NCBI GenBank assembly: GCA_903907885.1 | Contig: CAIVPY010000240.1 | Location: forward strand, 1-8,326 | From: an uncultured Bacteroidota bacterium | GTDB lineage: Bacteria; Bacteroidota; Bacteroidia; UKL13-3 | Direction of reading: 5' to 3' | Length of the DNA: 8,326 nucleotides | Shown: piece by piece, positions 5,925-8,326 of the stretch | Layout of the letters: the number at the start of each line of letters is the position of its first letter | How positions within the stretch are numbered: the first letter of the stretch is position 1 | Translations under genes and position numbers: made by a program | The notes under the pieces: model-generated | The model's database searches: none | Told to the model about the DNA's origin: nothing | The model's input: the letters and a program-made list of their open reading frames with translations, nothing else

Positions 5925-6688
5925 ATTTTTTGGTGTAGATTGAAAATACTTTGGGTAATTTTTTCATACAACTCTTTTAGTTCACTATTATCATTAAGCA
6001 AACTTATATGCTTTTCAATGGTATTTCTGTCATCTCTTTTAGCGGGCCCTGTTTGGTTTTGAATAGGTGGGTGCATATAAGCTTTGCGTGCTGTTTCCAG
6101 AATAAGTGGCTTCAACAAGTCAAATGATAAATGATGTTCACCCAAAATATTATCAGCTAAAGCATAAAAATGATTGGTGAAATTATTAACTAAAACAGCC
6201 GCTAAATGATAGTATTGTCTTTGTTGAGAATTTACAAAATGAATATGTTTTGTAACAGTATATGCCAAAGTTTTCAAAATCTGTAACCCTTCTTCATTAT
6301 TAGCTTCAAGGCAAATAGGCACCATACGTACATCTGGCAAATCTGTTTTAATAATAGTTTGTAATGGGTATAAAACGCCTCGTAAATTATGTTTCGTTAA
6401 CACATCAACTGGTAATATTCCACTACAATGCAACACCATACCATTAACCTTAAGCGTATTTGAGATTAGCTCAATGGCATCATCACTTAAGGCAATAAAA
6501 GTAATATCAGCAGTTGAATCTAAATTCAAAACGTCATCAACATAATTAGTATGGTATGTATTGGCAAGCTGTTTACCTTGTTCTAGGTTTCTACTACAAA
6601 TACAATTTATAACAACATCGGTTTTTGCAAATGAGTCGGCCAGAAACCAAGCCATATTGCCGGAACCTATAATATTAATTGAAATCAC
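5921..6688 (-). CDS. Rossmann-like and DUF2520 domain protein
   Basis: A 255-residue cytosolic protein. Residues 1-115 form an NAD(P)-binding Rossmann domain: strand 1 with G-S-G-N-M (8-12), 'VINCICSRN' (26-34), 'FIALSDDAI' (64-72), then 'LHCSGILPVDVL' (86-97) and 'GVLYPLQT' (104-111). Residues 125-250 form the helical DUF2520 domain: 'HLAAVLVNNFTNHFY' (161-175) and 'QTGPAKRDD' (212-220), the family's signature loop. The layout resembles ProC and 6-phosphogluconate dehydrogenase-like oxidoreductases; the substrate of DUF2520 proteins is unknown. The start is GTG at 6688-6686: an in-frame TAG lies a few codons upstream with no ATG between, and the next Met (residue 12) would cut into the nucleotide-binding loop. 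It is the first gene of a unit with the exported protein downstream (ATGA overlap), divergent from the OmpA gene. No convincing promoter is seen for it in 6689-6843. Confidence 0.9.
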   Translation of the reverse strand: MISINIIGSGNMAWFLADSFAKTDVVINCICSRNLEQGKQLANTYHTNYVDDVLNLDSTADITFIALSDDAIELISNTLKVNGMVLHCSGILPVDVLTKHNLRGVLYPLQTIIKTDLPDVRMVPICLEANNEEGLQILKTLAYTVTKHIHFVNSQQRQYYHLAAVLVNNFTNHFYALADNILGEHHLSFDLLKPLILETARKAYMHPPIQNQTGPAKRDDRNTIEKHISLLNDNSELKELYEKITQSIFNLHQKI

Positions 6689-6743
6689 TTCTGTTTTTTT
6701 AAGGCACTAATTTAATAATTTTATTGAGCTGTTAATTGTTTTG

Positions 6744-6774
6744 TTTGAAATATTGGTTTCTAAAATACTTTTTG
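6744..6774 (+). promoter_or_regulatory. candidate promoter for the OmpA-family gene
   Basis: TTTG at 6744-6747 is followed after 18 bases by TACTTTTTG at 6766-6774, a TA-N3-TTTG variant of the Bacteroidota -7 element. It would give a leader of about 60 bases before the ATG at 6844, whose last part (6826-6843) is A/T-only apart from one C and one G, as is common before strongly translated genes in this phylum. A nearer TATTTTCG-like match also exists, so the true start is uncertain. Confidence 0.33.
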
Positions 6775-6843
6775 CATGATTTATTCAATGTAAATACCAA
6801 TAAATCAAAAATTGTTTTATTTTCGTTTCATAAATAAATAGTT

Positions 6844-8326
6844 ATGAAAAAAATATTTACCGCAATTTTGATTGCAATTACATTCACATCTTTTTCTCAA
6901 ACAAAAGATTTACCATGGCAAGTTGGTCTTGGTGTTGGCCTCTCTGAATATTCTGGGGATTTAGGAAATGGCTTTTTCTTGTTTGATTTAACAGGTCATA
7001 ACATTGGTCCTATTGGAGCTACTAAAAAAAATACCCCTGGTATTGGAGTTATAACCGTAAATAAATATTTAAATTCAAATTTTGATCTTTCACTTAGAGG
7101 GTATTATGGCGAATGGGGATACTATAAAGAAAACAGCCCGCTTAATTACTTTTTTAGAAATATGGTGGGTGTAGAGTGTACGCCACGTTGGAAGTTTTTA
7201 GCCATGGATAATGCCAAGTTTGTTCCTTATTTAACTGCAGGTGTGGGTTTTGGTAGAATTACAATGAATACCAAAGATGATAAGTATGGGATATTTGGTT
7301 TAGATAAAAGCTATTTATATCAATTCACTATTCCTATGGGTTTAGGAATAAATGTTAATTTAACAGAAAAAATAGGTTTGAATTTGCAATCTAATTTTAT
7401 GTGGACTAGTAGCGATGATGTGGATCAAAAAAACAACACAAACAATACTTTCTCCACTGATGCTGCATGGCTACACACTATTGGCATCACTTTTAACTTA
7501 GGCAAAATGAAAGATGCCGATGGCGATGGTGTTGCAGATAGAAAAGACAAGTGTGCCAACACCCCAGCAGGTGCTTTGGTTGATGCTTCAGGATGTATTA
7601 TTGATAAAGACAAAGATGGAATAGCCGACAATTTAGATGCTTGCCCAGACAAAGCAGGAATGGCTTCGTTTAAAGGTTGCCCTGATACCGACAATGACGG
7701 TATAGAGGATGCAAAAGATAAATGCCCTACTTTAGCTGGTATAGCTAAGTTTGATGGCTGCCCTGATACCGACAATGATGGAGTTCAAGATAGTGAAGAC
7801 AAATGCCCTAATGTTTCGGGTATAGCACAATTTAAAGGTTGTCCTGATACGGATGGTGACGGTTTCCAAGACAGTGATGATGATTGCCCTACAGTGAAGG
7901 GAATAGCACAATTTAAGGGTTGTCCTGATACGGATGGTGACGGTATTTCAGATAACAATGACAAATGCCCTACAGTTGCAGGTCCATCAAGCAACAATGG
8001 TTGCCCTGAAGTGAAAGCAGAAGTGCGTAAATTGTTTGAACGTGCCTTGCAAGGAGTTCAATTTGAAGTAGGCAAATCTACCATTAAAAAAGAGTCGTTT
8101 GCTATCTTAAACAACGTTGCAAAAGTGATGATTGATAATCCAAGTTACAAATTATATGTTGCCGGTCATACCGATAATGTTGGAAACGCAGATAAAAACT
8201 TACAACTTTCAATTAACCGTGCATCGGCAGTTGAAAAATACCTTGAATCAAAAGGTGTGGCAACTGACAGAGTGCGTAGCGAAGGTTTTGGTCAAACCAA
8301 TCCAGTTGCCGACAATGCTACTAAAG
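6844..8326 (+). CDS. OmpA-family outer membrane protein with beta-barrel, TSP3-type repeats and OmpA domain (3' end cut by window)
   Basis: The frame is open from ATG 6844 to the right edge: 494 codons, no stop. Residues 1-18 are a Sec signal peptide ending S-F-S before Gln19. Residues 19-220 alternate short aromatic/Gly-rich strands and polar loops ('WQVGLGVGL' 25-33, 'LHTIGITFNLG' 210-220), as in small outer-membrane beta-barrels. Residues 224-388 hold six D-x-D-x-D-G repeats of thrombospondin type 3 kind, each with two cysteines, predicted to bind calcium and form a stiff stalk. Residues from about 402 are an OmpA C-terminal domain: 'VQFEVGKSTI' (405-414), 'VAGHTDNVG' (439-447), 'NLQLSINRASAV' (452-463) and 'RVRSEGFGQTNP' (476-487). 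Asp444 and Arg459 sit where OmpA proteins bind diaminopimelate of peptidoglycan. It should anchor the outer membrane to the cell wall. The missing part is probably short, since the domain is nearly complete. It is divergent from the DUF2520 gene. Confidence 0.93.
   Translation, partial: MKKIFTAILIAITFTSFSQTKDLPWQVGLGVGLSEYSGDLGNGFFLFDLTGHNIGPIGATKKNTPGIGVITVNKYLNSNFDLSLRGYYGEWGYYKENSPLNYFFRNMVGVECTPRWKFLAMDNAKFVPYLTAGVGFGRITMNTKDDKYGIFGLDKSYLYQFTIPMGLGINVNLTEKIGLNLQSNFMWTSSDDVDQKNNTNNTFSTDAAWLHTIGITFNLGKMKDADGDGVADRKDKCANTPAGALVDASGCIIDKDKDGIADNLDACPDKAGMASFKGCPDTDNDGIEDAKDKCPTLAGIAKFDGCPDTDNDGVQDSEDKCPNVSGIAQFKGCPDTDGDGFQDSDDDCPTVKGIAQFKGCPDTDGDGISDNNDKCPTVAGPSSNNGCPEVKAEVRKLFERALQGVQFEVGKSTIKKESFAILNNVAKVMIDNPSYKLYVAGHTDNVGNADKNLQLSINRASAVEKYLESKGVATDRVRSEGFGQTNPVADNATK
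7513..8007 (+). repeat. six tandem TSP3-like repeats inside the OmpA-family gene
   Basis: The six units start at 7513, 7603, 7684, 7765, 7846 and 7927. The first is 90 bp; the other five are exactly 81 bp (27 residues). Each begins D-x-D-x-D-G-x-x-D and has a D-x-C-P/A step and a closing G-C. Acidic side chains of the first nine residues would hold calcium. The twelve cysteines (237, 251, 267, 279, 294, 306, 321, 333, 348, 360, 375, 387) are evenly spaced, consistent with a disulfide ladder in the periplasm. The array links barrel and OmpA domain. Confidence 0.92.
7819..7944 (+). repeat. near-identical 45-bp direct repeat pair within the TSP3 array
   Basis: The 45 bases at 7819-7863 recur at 7900-7944 with only two differences, both silent (GGT/GGA and AAA/AAG), at an offset of 81 bp, one repeat unit. 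Other neighbouring units share the amino-acid pattern but differ much more in codons, so this pair points to a recent unit duplication or gene conversion. Confidence 0.85.

Noticed and set aside
6689..6843. Riboswitch or structured leader before the OmpA gene
   Set aside because: The region is AT-rich with no recognisable conserved fold or strong stems; only a promoter candidate is supportable.
7425..7997. Two minus-strand open frames (7425-7775 and 7785-7997) with repeated 'SVSGQPLN' segments
   Set aside because: They are antisense shadows of the TSP3 repeats in the OmpA gene. The repeats come from the 81-bp unit, the products have no recognisable domain, and the plus-strand frame is clearly coding.

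Overview
The window looks like chromosomal DNA from a member of the Bacteroidota (Flavobacteriia/Chitinophagia-like). It is AT-rich and shows no Shine-Dalgarno-like sites before the genes. Several intergenic spaces carry matches to the Bacteroidota promoter pattern (TTTG near -33, TAnnTTTG near -7). The protein families are typical of that phylum: an SCO1-type lipoprotein, a DbpA-like helicase with a DEFD motif, a DUF2520 protein, the family often labelled 'asparagine synthetase B', and a barrel-TSP3-OmpA outer membrane protein.

Layout. (1) 1-509, minus strand: a small helical lipoprotein gene overlaps by 11 bp the start of a second lipoprotein gene. The second runs off the left edge after 39 codons and looks like an SCO1/SenC copper chaperone. 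(2) 683-2515, plus strand: a tight three-gene cassette of GNAT acetyltransferase, class I SAM-dependent methyltransferase and a second GNAT acetyltransferase, joined by a 4-bp ATGA overlap and a 1-bp gap. (3) 2617-3924, minus strand: a DbpA-like DEAD-box RNA helicase. A TACCTTTG promoter element just upstream argues for the ATG at 3924 over an in-frame TTG at 3945. (4) 4094-4507, plus strand: a four-helix membrane protein of unknown function. (5) 4668-6688, minus strand: a two-gene unit coupled by ATGA, with a Rossmann/DUF2520 dehydrogenase-like protein first and then an exported protein whose middle resembles a class I glutamine-amidotransferase-like fold. (6) 6844-8326, plus strand: an OmpA-family protein, open at the right edge, with signal peptide, beta-barrel, six calcium-binding-type repeats and a peptidoglycan-binding OmpA domain.

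How the genes relate. The blocks are separate transcription units in alternating orientations and do not form one pathway. Within blocks the coupling is informative: the two lipoproteins probably act together at the cell envelope, the GNAT-methyltransferase-GNAT set suggests small-molecule modification or detoxification, and the DUF2520 protein and exported protein are made from one message. No mobile element, CRISPR array, tRNA or rRNA was seen. I do not see a clear undescribed system. The most open questions are the exported coupled protein (a likely misannotation trap), the acetyltransferase-methyltransferase cassette and the near-identical repeats in the OmpA gene.
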